Part shown: positions 20,300 through 30,402 of the stretch, in pieces
Numbering within the stretch: the stretch's first letter is position 1
Layout of the letters: the number at the start of each line of letters is the position of its first letter
Assembly: GCF_001999305.1 (NCBI RefSeq)
Contig: NZ_MLHQ01000001.1
Span: forward strand, 62,001-126,000
From: Rodentibacter myodis
GTDB taxonomy: Bacteria > Pseudomonadota > Gammaproteobacteria > Enterobacterales > Pasteurellaceae
DNA: 64,000 bases
Direction: 5' to 3'
Notes under the pieces: generated by a model
What the model was told of the DNA's origin: nothing
The model's input: only the letters and a program-made list of their open reading frames with translations
Database searches by the model: none
Position numbers and translations under genes: made by a program

Positions 20300-20317
20300 T
20301 ATGAATAAATATGCATT
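20300..20317 (+). promoter_or_regulatory. ARG box upstream of argH
   Basis: The 18 bases match the E. coli ARG box consensus (TGAAT, four A/T, ATTCA with flanking A/T) at all but one position: the second half reads ATGCA. It lies 68 bases before the argH start, in a plausible operator position for ArgR. Only one box is seen; E. coli usually has two in tandem. Confidence 0.6.
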
Positions 20318-20384
20318 AGATTAGAATAATTAATTATTGTTGGGCGTTTTATTACCGCTCAAAACACACATAAGAGGATAAACT

Positions 20385-21758
20385 ATGGCACTTTGGGGTG
20401 GTCGTTTTACGCAAGCCGCAGACAAACGTTTTAAAGATTTTAATGATTCATTGCGTTTTGATTATCGTTTGGCAGAACAGGATATTGAAGGCTCAATCGG
20501 TTGGTCAAAGGCGTTGGTGAAAGTGAAGGTATTAACGCCGGAAGAACAACAACAGCTCGAACAAGCCTTAAATGAATTATTGATTGAAGTGCGGTCAAAT
20601 CCGCAGGCGATTTTGCAGGATGAAGCGGAAGATATTCACAGTTGGGTAGAAAGTAAACTGATCGACAAAGTGGGTAATCTTGGCAAAAAATTACATACAG
20701 GACGTAGTCGTAACGACCAAGTCGCACTTGATATCAAAATGTGGTGTAAGCAACGGGTAATTGAACTGCAACAATCCCTTCGCCAATTACAACGTCATTT
20801 GGTACAAACCGCAGAAAATACACAAGATGCCGTGATGCCGGGTTACACCCATTTACAACGTGCCCAACCGATCACTTTCGCCCATTGGTGTATGGCGTAT
20901 GTGGAAATGTTTGATCGTGATTACACACGTTTAACCGATGCCTATAAACGAATGAATACTTGCCCGCTTGGTAGTGGGGCATTGACAGGGACAGCCTATG
21001 CGGTTGATCGTGATGCTTTGGCACAGGATTTAGGATTCGCCTTTGCAACACGTAACAGCTTAGACAGCGTTTCTGACCGAGATCACATTGTAGAACTCCT
21101 TTCTACCGCCTCATTAAGTATGGCACACCTTTCCCGTTTTGCGGAAGATATGATTATTTTTAACAGCGGCGAAGCCAATTTTGTTGAATTGTCCGATCGT
21201 GTGACTTCCGGTTCGTCACTTATGCCGCAAAAGAAAAATCCGGACGCTTGCGAATTGATTCGTGGTAAGGCTGGGCGGGTGATGGGGGCATTAACCGGTA
21301 TGTTAATGACATTGAAAGGTTTGCCGCTCGCCTATAACAAAGATATGCAGGAAGATAAAGAAGGCATTTTTGATGCACTGGATACTTGGCAAGATTGCGT
21401 GGATATGGCGACTTTCGTGTTAGATGAATTAAAAGTCAATGTAGAACGCACCCGTGAAGCCGCCTTGAAAGGCTATTCCAACGCAACCGAATTGGCGGAT
21501 TACCTTGTGGCAAAAGGTGTGCCGTTCCGTGATTCCCATCATATTGTGGGTGAAACGGTAGTTTACGCCATTGAGAAAGGAAAAGGCTTGGAAGACCTCA
21601 CGATTCCGGAATTTCGTCAATTCAGCGAGGTGGTGGGCGATGATGTGTATGATATTCTTTCACTTCAATCTTGTTTGGATAAACGTTGTGCGAAAGGTGG
21701 CGTGTCGCCATTGCGTGTGGCGGAAGCCATTGCGGAAGCCAAACAACGATTTGCGTAA
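20385..21758 (+). CDS. argH: Argininosuccinate lyase
   Basis: ArgH splits argininosuccinate into arginine and fumarate, the last step of arginine synthesis. The 457-residue product has [10 protein letters not shown] at the N-terminus and the fumarase/aspartase superfamily signature [12 protein letters not shown] near residue 276, which carries the catalytic serine loop. An AAGAGG ribosome site precedes the ATG. The gene stands alone with a candidate ARG box upstream, so arginine repression by ArgR is likely. An uptake signal (20587-20595) lies in the coding region. An imperfect uptake-signal hairpin follows as terminator. Confidence 0.98.
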   Translation: MALWGGRFTQAADKRFKDFNDSLRFDYRLAEQDIEGSIGWSKALVKVKVLTPEEQQQLEQALNELLIEVRSNPQAILQDEAEDIHSWVESKLIDKVGNLGKKLHTGRSRNDQVALDIKMWCKQRVIELQQSLRQLQRHLVQTAENTQDAVMPGYTHLQRAQPITFAHWCMAYVEMFDRDYTRLTDAYKRMNTCPLGSGALTGTAYAVDRDALAQDLGFAFATRNSLDSVSDRDHIVELLSTASLSMAHLSRFAEDMIIFNSGEANFVELSDRVTSGSSLMPQKKNPDACELIRGKAGRVMGALTGMLMTLKGLPLAYNKDMQEDKEGIFDALDTWQDCVDMATFVLDELKVNVERTREAALKGYSNATELADYLVAKGVPFRDSHHIVGETVVYAIEKGKGLEDLTIPEFRQFSEVVGDDVYDILSLQSCLDKRCAKGGVSPLRVAEAIAEAKQRFA

Positions 21759-21767
21759 AAGCGAACG

Positions 21768-21797
21768 AAAAGTGCGGTCAAATTTGACCGTACTTTT
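21768..21797 (+). terminator. Uptake-signal hairpin terminator after argH
   Basis: AAAAGTGCGGTCAAA (exact uptake signal at 21770-21778) pairs with TTTGACCGTACTTTT (one mismatch) with almost no loop and ends in a T-run. The second arm is a one-base-degenerate uptake signal. It is 10 bases after the argH stop. Confidence 0.8.
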
Positions 21798-21802
21798 AGT
21801 TT

Positions 21803-21891
21803 GATTTGAACAATGCACAAAACCAAAATAATGTGAGCGGTAGGGGTACGACACCGCGTCCCTATTTTTTCCAAAAAACTTCATTGAGCAA
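21803..21891. repeat. MITE-like intergenic repeat, copy 1
   Basis: This stretch has AATGCACAAAACCAAA, then AATGTGAGCGGTAGGG, a degenerate hairpin ending GTCCCTA, then TTTTTTCCAAAAAAC and TTCATTGAGCAA. The order and spacing match the reverse complement of the element at 59071-59179, and the first block recurs at 60957-60972. No coding potential is seen. It fills the argH-yajQ gap. Confidence 0.65.
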
Positions 21892-22398
<507 letters not shown>

Positions 22399-22431
22399 TC
22401 ATTTAAAATTCTTCGGTATGATGTCGTCAAA

Positions 22432-22492
22432 GCATAAATAATATTTAGGGACATCCGTGTGGTATCCCACGTTTTTGCCGAATTATTTATGC
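22432..22492. repeat. Short inverted-repeat element between yajQ and serB
   Basis: GCATAAATAAT (22432-22442) and ATTATTTATGC (22482-22492) are perfect 11-base inverted arms. Between them is TTAGGGACATCC...GGTATCCC, a hairpin that resembles the TAGGGATGCCA...TGGTGTCCCTA core of the elements at 45396 and 59071. Likely a diverged or shortened member of the same family. Confidence 0.55.
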
Positions 22493-22501
22493 ACGATTGA
22501 A

Positions 22502-23452
22502 TCACACCGACATTCTGTCATTCGCACTTAAAAGACACAAAAGTGCGGTAAAGTCGGCGAAGTTTACCACAATTTGCGCTTGTTGTTGCACTTTCGGCTT
22601 TGCGTGAAAAGCCACGCCTAAGCCCGCTACGTTCATCATTGCCAAGTCATTTGCACCGTCTCCGATGGCAAGAGTGTTTTTCGGTTCAAGCCGGTATTCA
22701 TCACGCAGGCGTTGAAGTGTATCCGCTTTATATTGCGCATCAACCACCTCACCTTTTACCAAGCCGGTTAATTTTCCATTCACAATTTCAAATTGATTTG
22801 AGGCGGCGAAATCCAGTTTTAACAATGTTTTCAAATAATCTGCAAAGTAAGTAAAACCTCCCGAAGCAATAGCGGTTTTCCAACCCTGTTGTTGCAAGGT
22901 TTGAATGGTTTCAACCAAGCCCGGCATTAAAGGCAATTTGGCCCGCACTTCTTGCAGAATACTTTCGGAGGCATCTTTTAAGGTAGCGACACGGCGGCGT
23001 AAACTTTGCTCAAAATCCAATTCACCACGCATTGCACTTTCAGTGATTGCCGAAACCAATTCTCCCGTGCCGGCAAGTTTGGCAATTTCATCAATACACT
23101 CAATTTGAATGGCGGTGGAATCCATATCCATCACCAATAAGCCCTTTTCTGATAATTTTGCCTCAAAATTGAGCCGCGCGATGTCTAAGCTAAGTTCGTG
23201 TGCGGTGGAAAGAAACGTATCTTGCCATTCGCCTTTCAGCAATACGACTGTATTTTTTGCGACATTCCACGCGTCAAAACATTGAAAATTTTGACCGCAC
23301 TTTTGTTGAAAAGCGGAAAGTGCCGTCAAATCTAGATTTGTGCCATAAACAATAAAAGCATCCTTGTTGGGAGCGGAGGGAATATTAGGCAAAAGTGCGG
23401 TGGGAAATTGTGGATATTTTTGCGTAATGCTTGCAAGGTTTTGAATTTGCAT
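22502..23452 (-). CDS. serB: Phosphoserine phosphatase
   Basis: SerB hydrolyses phosphoserine to serine, the last step of serine synthesis. The 316-residue product is a HAD-family enzyme with an N-terminal ACT-like extension of about 100 residues. The nucleophile motif is DMDST (D109, D111). The later HAD motifs are SGGFTYFADYL (motif II region) and IGDGANDLAMM (motif III/IV). It is divergent from ytjB, the same layout as E. coli serB-ytjB. Three uptake signals lie within it (22541, 23294, 23393), giving the gene an unusually high local density. Confidence 0.97.
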   Translation of the reverse strand: MQIQNLASITQKYPQFPTALLPNIPSAPNKDAFIVYGTNLDLTALSAFQQKCGQNFQCFDAWNVAKNTVVLLKGEWQDTFLSTAHELSLDIARLNFEAKLSEKGLLVMDMDSTAIQIECIDEIAKLAGTGELVSAITESAMRGELDFEQSLRRRVATLKDASESILQEVRAKLPLMPGLVETIQTLQQQGWKTAIASGGFTYFADYLKTLLKLDFAASNQFEIVNGKLTGLVKGEVVDAQYKADTLQRLRDEYRLEPKNTLAIGDGANDLAMMNVAGLGVAFHAKPKVQQQAQIVVNFADFTALLCLLSANDRMSV

Positions 23453-23532
23453 AGAGAATCCTGTAAATTGTAGATAGTTAAAACTATTCTAGCCGATTTA
23501 ATGGTGAGTTGGGGAAAAATAACTTGCATTTA

Positions 23533-24195
23533 ATGAAAGAAAAATTAACCAAATCGATGATGCTTGCACTGATTGTTATCCTTATTTTGGGGGCTTTGAC
23601 TATTATTTTATTTGGTGTTCAACAATTTAAAATTGGTTCTCAGCTCGCTGGCGTAAAACAGGTTTCCAATTTATCCCATATTTTGGTGCGACAACAGACA
23701 AATTTGTTTTCTGTTTTGTTGGTTAATAATGCAAAATCCGAAAAATTGACGGAAAATCTTGATAATTTGGTGCAAGAGCATTTTGTGTTGGATGCCGCCA
23801 TTTATAATGCACAAGGCAAATTACTGGCGCAAAGCACTGGTTCTGAAAATTTACGTTCACATTTAGGGCTGGTAGAAGAAAATGAAAAAGAAAACGGTCG
23901 CCAGCAAATTGTCGAGCCGATTTATTCCAATTCAGGTATCAAAGGTTTTTTACGGGTGACATTTGATACGCAATATGCCCAATCTTCCCAAAGCAAAATT
24001 AATCAAATCTTTAGCCGACTTTATGGCGAATTAATTGTGGTATTTTTACTTGGCGTGTTGTTGGCTAGTTCTGTTCATTATTTTGTCAGTCATTATCGCC
24101 GGGCTTACCGCACTTCTCACGAGCCGAAAAGAGCGGTCAATTTATCACTTAAATCAAATAGCCAACGTTATCATTTAAAACGCCGTAGAGCATAA
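23533..24195 (+). CDS. ytjB: YtjB/Smp family membrane protein
   Basis: The protein has an N-terminal membrane helix (about residues 9-29), a periplasmic domain of about 130 residues and a second helix near residues 163-180. A basic tail follows. This matches E. coli YtjB (Smp), also encoded divergently beside serB; the QIVEPI segment and the GFLRVTFDT stretch are shared. Function is unknown. The start is uncertain. ATG at 23533 gives 220 residues and is used here, but TTG at 23524 has a better-spaced GGGGA, and TTG at 23509 is also open. An uptake signal (24107-24115) lies near the end. Confidence 0.85.
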   Translation: MKEKLTKSMMLALIVILILGALTIILFGVQQFKIGSQLAGVKQVSNLSHILVRQQTNLFSVLLVNNAKSEKLTENLDNLVQEHFVLDAAIYNAQGKLLAQSTGSENLRSHLGLVEENEKENGRQQIVEPIYSNSGIKGFLRVTFDTQYAQSSQSKINQIFSRLYGELIVVFLLGVLLASSVHYFVSHYRRAYRTSHEPKRAVNLSLKSNSQRYHLKRRRA

Positions 24196-24301
24196 GTTAT
24201 GATAGATCAAAACTATTACATAAAAATTTGCATTTATTCCTTAAATCGCAAAGTAAATAAGGTAGAATAGCCGAAACTATTTTTTCATACAGGAGAACAA
24301 T

Positions 24302-26299
24302 ATGGCAACTCGCAGACAATTAGCCAATGCAATTCGTTTTTTATCAATGGATGCCGTGCAAAAAGCAAAATCCGGTCACCCCGGCGCACCAATGGGAATG
24401 GCAGATATTGCCGAAGTGTTATGGCGTGATTTTTTAAAACACAATCCAACCAATCCTAAATGGGCTGATCGCGACCGTTTTGTATTGTCTAACGGTCATG
24501 GTTCTATGTTGATTTATAGCTTGTTACATTTAACGGGTTATGATCTTTCCATTGAAGATTTAAAACAATTCCGTCAACTTCATTCTAAAACACCGGGTCA
24601 CCCTGAATATGGCTATGCACCGGGTGTGGAAACCACAACAGGCCCACTTGGTCAAGGCATTACTAATGCGGTGGGTATGGCGATTGCCGAGAAAACCCTA
24701 GCTGCCCAATTTAACCGTGAAGGGCATAACATTGTGGATCACCACACTTATGTGTTCTTAGGTGACGGTTGTTTAATGGAAGGCATTTCGCACGAGGCTT
24801 GTTCGTTAGCGGGAACTCTTGGTTTAGGCAAATTAATTGCTTTTTATGATGACAACAATATTTCTATTGATGGTCACGTGGATGGCTGGTTTAGTGATGA
24901 TACCGCTGCACGCTTTGAAGCCTATGGCTGGCAGGTTATCCGCAATGTGGATGGCCACGATGCAGAACAAATTCGTGCGGCAACCGTGTTGGCACAAGCG
25001 GAAAAAGAAAAACCGACTTTAATTATTTGCAAAACCGTGATTGGTTTTGGTTCACCAAATAAATCCGGTTTACACGATAGCCACGGTGCGCCGTTGGGTG
25101 ATGAAGAAATCGCTTTAACCCGCAAAGCATTAAATTGGGATTATGCCCCATTTGAAATTCCGACCGAATACTATGCCGAGTGGGATGCGAAAGCCAAAGG
25201 TGTGGCAGCAGAAAAATCTTGGCAAGAAAAATTTGCCGCATACGAAAAAGCCTACCCTGAATTAGCGGCTGAATTTAAACGTCGTGTTTCCGGTGCATTA
25301 CCGGCAAACTGGGCGACAGAATCCAAAGCATTTATCGAAAAATTACAAGCCAATCCGGCGAATATCGCCAGCCGTAAAGCCTCACAAAATGCTATCGAAG
25401 CCTATGCCCACCTCTTACCTGAATTCTTAGGCGGTTCTGCAGACTTAGCAAGTTCCAACCTAACCTTATGGAGCGGTTCAAAACCAATCCGCGCTCACGA
25501 AAATCTGGACGGTAACTATATCAACTACGGCGTGCGTGAATTTGGTATGTCAGCCATTATGAACGGTATCGCATTGCACGGCGGTTTTATTCCTTATGGC
25601 GCAACTTTCTTAATGTTCTACGAATATGCCCACAATGCGGTGCGTATGGCGGCATTAATGAAATTGCGTAACCTCTTTGTGTACACCCACGATTCAATCG
25701 GCTTGGGTGAAGACGGCCCGACCCACCAACCGGTAGAACAAACCGCCGCATTGCGTTTAATTCCAAACCTTGAAACCTGGCGACCTTGCGACCAAGTAGA
25801 GTCGGCAGTGGCGTGGCAACAAGCGGTTGAACGTCAAGACGGCCCAAGTGCCTTGATTTTCACCCGCCAAAACTTAACGCAAATTGACCGCACTTCCGAG
25901 CAATTAGCCAATGTGGCATGTGGTGGCTACATCTTAAAAGATTGTGTAGGCACACCGGATTTAATCTTCATTGCCACCGGTTCTGAAGTTGAACTTGCCG
26001 TAAAAGCAGCTGAAGTATTAAGCGCAGAAGGCAAAAATGTACGCGTGGTTTCAATGCCAAGCACGAACCGCTTTGATAAACAAGACGAAGCCTATCGTGA
26101 AAGCGTATTGCCATCATCCGTCACAAAACGTGTCGCCATTGAAGCCGGCATTTCCGATTTCTGGTATAAATATGTAGGCTTTGGCGGTCGTATCGTTGGA
26201 ATGAACGGTTTCGGCGAATCCGCACCGGCTGACCAATTATTCAAATTGTTCGGCTTTACGGTAGATAATGTGGTAGCAACCGCGAAGGAAATTCTTTAA
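24302..26299 (+). CDS. tkt: Transketolase
   Basis: Transketolase moves two-carbon units between sugar phosphates in the non-oxidative pentose phosphate pathway, using thiamine diphosphate. The 665-residue product is full length. The thiamine-binding signature starts at [12 protein letters not shown] near residue 155 and runs to the DDNNISIDG segment. The central PYR domain has [15 protein letters not shown] and the [16 protein letters not shown] stretch, and the C-terminal domain follows. An AGGAGAAC ribosome site precedes the ATG. It appears to be a single-gene unit with its own strong terminator. An uptake signal lies at 25887-25895. Confidence 0.98.
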   Translation: MATRRQLANAIRFLSMDAVQKAKSGHPGAPMGMADIAEVLWRDFLKHNPTNPKWADRDRFVLSNGHGSMLIYSLLHLTGYDLSIEDLKQFRQLHSKTPGHPEYGYAPGVETTTGPLGQGITNAVGMAIAEKTLAAQFNREGHNIVDHHTYVFLGDGCLMEGISHEACSLAGTLGLGKLIAFYDDNNISIDGHVDGWFSDDTAARFEAYGWQVIRNVDGHDAEQIRAATVLAQAEKEKPTLIICKTVIGFGSPNKSGLHDSHGAPLGDEEIALTRKALNWDYAPFEIPTEYYAEWDAKAKGVAAEKSWQEKFAAYEKAYPELAAEFKRRVSGALPANWATESKAFIEKLQANPANIASRKASQNAIEAYAHLLPEFLGGSADLASSNLTLWSGSKPIRAHENLDGNYINYGVREFGMSAIMNGIALHGGFIPYGATFLMFYEYAHNAVRMAALMKLRNLFVYTHDSIGLGEDGPTHQPVEQTAALRLIPNLETWRPCDQVESAVAWQQAVERQDGPSALIFTRQNLTQIDRTSEQLANVACGGYILKDCVGTPDLIFIATGSEVELAVKAAEVLSAEGKNVRVVSMPSTNRFDKQDEAYRESVLPSSVTKRVAIEAGISDFWYKYVGFGGRIVGMNGFGESAPADQLFKLFGFTVDNVVATAKEIL

Positions 26300-26312
26300 T
26301 TTTAGTTGAATA

Positions 26313-26339
26313 GGGTGGGATATTTCCCACCCATTTTTT
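26313..26339 (+). terminator. Intrinsic terminator of tkt
   Basis: GGGTGGGA (26313-26320) pairs with TCCCACCC (26325-26332) over a TATT loop and is followed by seven T. It lies 13 bases after the tkt stop. The remaining gap to 26584 shows nothing I recognise. Confidence 0.92.
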
Positions 26340-26584
26340 TATTCCATTCTCTTGTGGGAGTAGCATTCAATCCTTTCCCTGTCTTATAAAATTAGCAGCC
26401 AGTAATATAGCGTAAAATTCTAAGTTCATTGGGTATCTCACCAAATTGTCAATGCTTTTCTTTAAAAATGCGTTCATTTACTTAAGCTGCATCCGCCGAT
26501 AAACATATTGTGTTTTTCGTGATTTTCTGGTTTAGGAGCACTTTATAGATAATCCACGCTAAATCCCACCCAATACTAATTTCA

Positions 26585-27616
26585 TCACTTCATTGTTTTG
26601 GGTTCAGGACGCAAATTTTTAAACATTTGGTCGATAGCATTGCTACGCCAATTTAAGTAATTTTTCGTTTTTTGACCTTCAGGATTTGCCATTTCAAAAA
26701 CGTGGAATACACCCGGAATCACAAATAATTCGGTTGGCACGCCAGCTTGAATTAATTTATTCGCATAATCAATATCTTCATTCACGAATAAATCCAAATC
26801 GCCCACCATGATAAAGGTTGGTGGTAGGTTATCCAGTTTTTTCGCCATTGCTGGTGAAAAATAAGGCATTTGACCGTCAGAAATGCTTTGCCCACCACGT
26901 AAGGCCGTCCAACCAAGGCGGTTGGCAGCAGCTGTCCACGCAAATTCACCGCTATAAGGATTGCGATATGGTGAAGTATCCGTTCCAGTGCGGTAGTCTA
27001 ACATCGGATAAATCAATACTTGTCCTTCAGGGGCAAATTCTCTTTGGTCACGAGTATAAAGTGCCAGACGTGCCGTTAAACCTCCACCAGCACTTTCCCC
27101 CATTAACACCACACGTTGATTATCCAGCCCTAATTTTTCAGCATTTTGGTAAATATAACGCAAACCGTGATAGGCATCGTTTAAATCCGCAGGGAAAGGT
27201 GCTTCGCTTGCTAAACGGTATTCAAGGCTGACGACGGCTGCTTTTTGACGATCTGCGATAGTTTGTAGGCTGTCGCCGCCACTTTTGGCATTACCCATAA
27301 CATAGCCGCCTCCGTGAATAAAATAGATCACAGGCAATTTGCCTTTAACCTGTTGCGGTTTATAAACATATAGGTTTACCGCAGGTTGACTGCCTTCTGA
27401 CGGTACAATCCAATGAACAGCATGTTTGTTTTCAAGGACGCTTTTCTGATTATCGGCTTCAAACATTTCGCGTACTTTGGCATCGGAAAAATCTACCACC
27501 CAGTTTTTCGCCGATTCACGGTATTCGGGATCGACTAAATCCAAAGTACGTAAATTTTGAGCTATGGCAGAGCCGGTAAGTGTGATAACGGTTGCCGTAA
27601 AGAACCATTTTTTCAT
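26585..27616 (-). CDS. Secreted alpha/beta hydrolase (HSL-type esterase)
   Basis: The 343-residue product is an alpha/beta hydrolase of the hormone-sensitive-lipase type. HGGGYVMG near residue 100 is the oxyanion-hole motif, and GESAGGGL near residue 173 holds the nucleophile serine. The acid is probably in VGDLDLFVNED, and the histidine in IPGVFHVFEM. An N-terminal signal peptide (MKKWFFTATVITLTGSAIAQ) suggests export to the periplasm or beyond, unlike most cytoplasmic members of the family. A GAGGAGAAAA ribosome site precedes the ATG. The gene is isolated and no uptake signal lies inside it. Natural substrate is unknown; a short-chain ester is the general expectation. Confidence 0.88.
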   Translation of the reverse strand: MKKWFFTATVITLTGSAIAQNLRTLDLVDPEYRESAKNWVVDFSDAKVREMFEADNQKSVLENKHAVHWIVPSEGSQPAVNLYVYKPQQVKGKLPVIYFIHGGGYVMGNAKSGGDSLQTIADRQKAAVVSLEYRLASEAPFPADLNDAYHGLRYIYQNAEKLGLDNQRVVLMGESAGGGLTARLALYTRDQREFAPEGQVLIYPMLDYRTGTDTSPYRNPYSGEFAWTAAANRLGWTALRGGQSISDGQMPYFSPAMAKKLDNLPPTFIMVGDLDLFVNEDIDYANKLIQAGVPTELFVIPGVFHVFEMANPEGQKTKNYLNWRSNAIDQMFKNLRPEPKTMK

Positions 27617-27750
27617 TTTTCTCTCCTCAAAATATGGTTATTTAAAAAAATTGATGAGTTAACGCGTTTTTTTATCGCCTGAGTGATACCAATAATTATA
27701 TTGCAAAATGCAACGATGAAAACTATCGGTAAAATGACCGCACTTTGCAT
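27613..27750 (-). CDS. Possible 45-residue membrane microprotein (uncertain)
   Basis: A 45-codon frame starting MQSAVILPIVFIVAFCNIIIG encodes one strongly hydrophobic segment followed by a basic tail. Its TGA overlaps the esterase ATG (ATGA), which would allow translational coupling. Against it: the ribosome site is weak (GGA at 9 bases), an uptake signal forms codons 3-5, and no homologue comes to mind. It may be chance. Confidence 0.2.
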   Translation of the reverse strand: MQSAVILPIVFIVAFCNIIIGITQAIKKRVNSSIFLNNHILRREK

Positions 27751-28102
27751 TAAATATCCAGTAGTTACTATGTTTGGCCTTCCAATGGAGACCGCCACGC
27801 ACCGTTGGTTACGCAAATGCTTCAAATTGGCAATGCAAGGTAGTTTGACAGTTAACCAACTTTGTCCTGTCCTAGATAATATAGGAATTTTGTGGGGAAT
27901 GATAGATGAGGTTAAAGTTGATATCTAATTAGACAGATTTTGCAGTATATTAAGCGATTAGAAATGTATTTATCCCAGTTATTATCTTTATTTTCCCAAT
28001 CGTACTGAATATCACAGTTTTAAAAAAACTGGTGGAATTGCTTAGAATATAGAAATATCAGAAATTTTGACTGCACTTTAGTTTTTCTTCTTTTCCAAAT
28101 GA
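27751..28102. other. Intergenic stretch with no recognised gene
   Basis: Between the esterase upstream region and the glycine riboswitch promoter the sequence is AT-rich. It contains an 81-codon plus-strand frame (27683-27928) with no ribosome site or recognisable motif. I see no RNA gene or clear repeat here. Confidence 0.5.
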
Positions 28103-28132
28103 TTGACCACCCCCCCTTGATTTTGCTAAAAT
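28103..28132 (+). promoter_or_regulatory. Probable promoter of the glycine riboswitch transcript
   Basis: TTGACC (28103-28108) is followed after 18 bases by TAAAAT (28127-28132). Both hexamers are close to the sigma-70 consensus, and the start would fall about 40 bases before the first aptamer. Confidence 0.65.
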
Positions 28133-28180
28133 CCGCCCCGTTTTTCTGATGTATTAGGGAAAATGAGTTCGGATGAAGGT

Positions 28181-28367
28181 AGCTGGAGAGTGGGGAATTG
28201 CCCCTACGCCGACGATGTAAAATCTTTCAGGCGCGCGTAAGCGCAGGGACTGTTACTGGACGAACCCTTGGAGAGATCCGTTACACAAATGTGTAAATGG
28301 ACGCCGAAGGCGCAAAAGAGCGGTTGTTTTTCACACCGTTTTTCAAACGCTCAGGCAAAAGGACAGG
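28181..28367 (+). ncRNA. Tandem glycine riboswitch
   Basis: Two glycine aptamers lie in tandem. The first (about 28181-28262) has GGAGAG, GCCGACGATG, CTTTCAGGC and GGGACTGTTACTGGACGAAC. The second (about 28267-28367) has TTGGAGAGATCC, GACGCCGAAGGCGCAAAAG, ACGCTCAGGCAAAAGGACAG. These are the conserved cores of the glycine riboswitch class. The linker between them is only a few bases, as needed for the cooperative form. It controls the amino acid:cation symporter that starts at 28456. The expression platform probably lies in 28370-28440. Whether glycine turns the gene on or off cannot be told by eye. Confidence 0.93.
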
Positions 28368-28455
28368 GGCTAAAAGACAATCTGTATTTTTTATTTCTCA
28401 CGGATTCTTTTCGTCTCCTTGTCGCATTTATTTTTTTAGACGACGAGGAATCACA

Positions 28456-29823
28456 ATGTCATTTACGACAATCTTATCAACCATTGATAGTTTTATTTGG
28501 GGCCCTCCGCTATTAATCTTATTATCGGGTACGGGACTTTATCTCACTTTACGTTTAGGTTTCATTCAAATTCGTTACTTGCCGCGGGCACTCGGTTATT
28601 TATTCAAAAAAGATCGTGGCGGAAAGGGCGATGTTTCCTCTTTTGCCGCGTTATTTACCGCATTGGCTGCAACCATCGGCACAGGAAATATCGTTGGGGT
28701 AGCAACGGCGGTGCAGGCAGGTGGGCCGGGGGCGATTTTTTGGATGTGGCTTGTCGCGTTACTTGGAATGGCAACCAAATACGCCGAATGTTTGCTTGCG
28801 GTGAAATACCGTGTGAAAGATCGCCTTGGTTTTATGTCCGGCGGGCCAATGTATTATATTGAGCGGGGGCTAGGCATTAAATGGCTGGCGAAAATGTTTG
28901 CCATATTCGGCTTGTTGGTGGCATTTTTCGGCATCGGCACATTCCCGCAAGTTAATGCGATCACGCACGCAATGGAAGATACTTTTCATATTCCGGTGAT
29001 TATCACGGCAGTTGTGGTCACCGTGTTGGTTGCGATGATTATTTTAGGGGGAGTAAAACGTATTGCCAGCACCTCCGCCATTATTGTTCCTTTTATGGCA
29101 ATTTCTTATGTATTGGTTTCTCTTGCAATTATTTTCTTAAATTTAGAAAAAGTGCCGACTGCCATTTCACTGATTATTCATAGTGCCTTTAATCCACAAT
29201 CGGCTTTAGGTGGGGCGTTGGGGTTCACCGTAATGAAAGCCATCCAATCCGGCGTGGCTCGGGGGATTTTCTCTAATGAATCGGGTTTGGGAAGTGCGCC
29301 CATTGCCGCTGCGGCTGCACAAACCCGTGAGCCTGTTCGTCAAGGTTTAATCTCCATGACAGGTACTTTTTTAGATACTATTATTGTGTGTACGATGACG
29401 GGGATCGTGCTGGTGATTACCGGTGCGTGGAGCAATGCTGATCTTGCCGGTGCAACGGTTACCAATGCCGCCTTTTCACAAGGTTTAGGTTCTTCGGCGG
29501 GAGCGACTATTGTCACGATTGGTTTATTATTCTTTGCATTTACGACCATTTTAGGCTGGTGTTATTACGGCGAACGTTGTTTTGTTTATTTAGTCGGCAC
29601 GCGCGGCATTCGTTTGTATCGTTTGGTGTTTATTATTTTAGTGGGGATTGGGTCATTCCTAAAATTAGATTTGATTTGGATTCTTGCCGATATTGTGAAT
29701 GGACTAATGGCGTTTCCGAATTTAGTTGCGTTAATCGGATTGCGTAAAGTTGTGATTGAAGAAACAAAAGATTATTTCAACCGTTTGAAAATTAATCACC
29801 ACGATCAAGATGAAATCGTGTAA
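28456..29823 (+). CDS. Alanine/glycine:cation symporter (AGCS family)
   Basis: The 455-residue product is a polytopic Na+-coupled alanine or glycine symporter. ALAATIGTGNIVGVATAVQAGGPGAIFWMW-type sequence near residue 70 is the family signature, and SNESGLGSAPIAAAAA near residue 273 is the second conserved stretch. ATG at 28456 is chosen because GAGGAA precedes it and the protein then matches the family; a 53-codon upstream extension would run through the riboswitch. Control by a glycine riboswitch points to glycine as a natural substrate or signal. The H. influenzae relative has the same arrangement. A hairpin terminator follows at 29841. Confidence 0.95.
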   Translation: MSFTTILSTIDSFIWGPPLLILLSGTGLYLTLRLGFIQIRYLPRALGYLFKKDRGGKGDVSSFAALFTALAATIGTGNIVGVATAVQAGGPGAIFWMWLVALLGMATKYAECLLAVKYRVKDRLGFMSGGPMYYIERGLGIKWLAKMFAIFGLLVAFFGIGTFPQVNAITHAMEDTFHIPVIITAVVVTVLVAMIILGGVKRIASTSAIIVPFMAISYVLVSLAIIFLNLEKVPTAISLIIHSAFNPQSALGGALGFTVMKAIQSGVARGIFSNESGLGSAPIAAAAAQTREPVRQGLISMTGTFLDTIIVCTMTGIVLVITGAWSNADLAGATVTNAAFSQGLGSSAGATIVTIGLLFFAFTTILGWCYYGERCFVYLVGTRGIRLYRLVFIILVGIGSFLKLDLIWILADIVNGLMAFPNLVALIGLRKVVIEETKDYFNRLKINHHDQDEIV

Positions 29824-29840
29824 ATTTTAGTGAAGGTTTA

Positions 29841-29868
29841 AAAGGATGTTATAAGACATCCTTTTTGT
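29841..29868 (+). terminator. Intrinsic terminator of the symporter gene
   Basis: AAAGGATGT (29841-29849) pairs with ACATCCTTT (29856-29864) over a 6-base loop, followed by further T, 17 bases after the stop codon. Confidence 0.9.
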
Positions 29869-30060
29869 TTCAACCTCTAATCATAACAACTTTCCCTCGG
29901 AAGAAAATGTGCAATGTTTGAAAATTAGAGCTAGATCATATTTTTAAATATTACTTCTTTTTTTCCTAAAAAATGACTTGAAAAAGCGGTTTGTAGAGGC
30001 TATTTTGATACAAAATTAAACCGAACCGAAAGGTTCTTAACAACGCAAGAGGTAAATGTT

Positions 30061-30381
30061 ATGACATTAAATATTACCAGCAAACAAATGGAAATCACCC
30101 CTGCAATTCGTGAACACGTGGAAGGTCGTTTGGCAAAATTAGAAAAATGGCATACACAGTTAATTAATCCGCATTTTGTATTAAATAAAGTGCCAAATGG
30201 TTTCACGGTTGAAGCATCCATCGGTACGCCGCTTGGTAACCTACTTGCCAGCGCAACTGCCGATGATATGTATAAGGCAATTAATGATGTGGAAGAAAAA
30301 TTAGAACGTCAGCTTAATAAACTTCAACACAAAGGTGAAGCCCGCCGTGCTGATGAACGTTTGAAAGATTCTTTTGAATAA
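30061..30381 (+). CDS. hpf: Ribosome hibernation/associated inhibitor protein (HPF/YfiA family)
   Basis: The 106-residue product begins [29 protein letters not shown] and ends in a charged tail. It is a short-form HPF/YfiA-family protein that binds the 30S decoding site, blocks translation and protects ribosomes in stationary phase. Its length is close to that of H. influenzae protein Y (YfiA/RaiA), whose structure is known, so the symbol could equally be raiA. An AGAGGT ribosome site precedes the ATG. The upstream 237 bases contain the previous terminator and presumably a stress-responsive promoter that I cannot define. It shares a bidirectional terminator with rhlB. Confidence 0.94.
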   Translation: MTLNITSKQMEITPAIREHVEGRLAKLEKWHTQLINPHFVLNKVPNGFTVEASIGTPLGNLLASATADDMYKAINDVEEKLERQLNKLQHKGEARRADERLKDSFE

Positions 30382-30402
30382 ATTTTCACGCGATAAGTTA
30401 GA

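Noticed and set aside
27683-27928. 81-codon plus-strand frame upstream of the glycine riboswitch
   Set aside because: No ribosome site, no recognisable motif and part of it is an uptake signal; probably chance.
28297-28455. 53-codon upstream extension of the symporter
   Set aside because: It translates the second glycine aptamer and lacks similarity to the transporter family; ATG 28456 has a good ribosome site.
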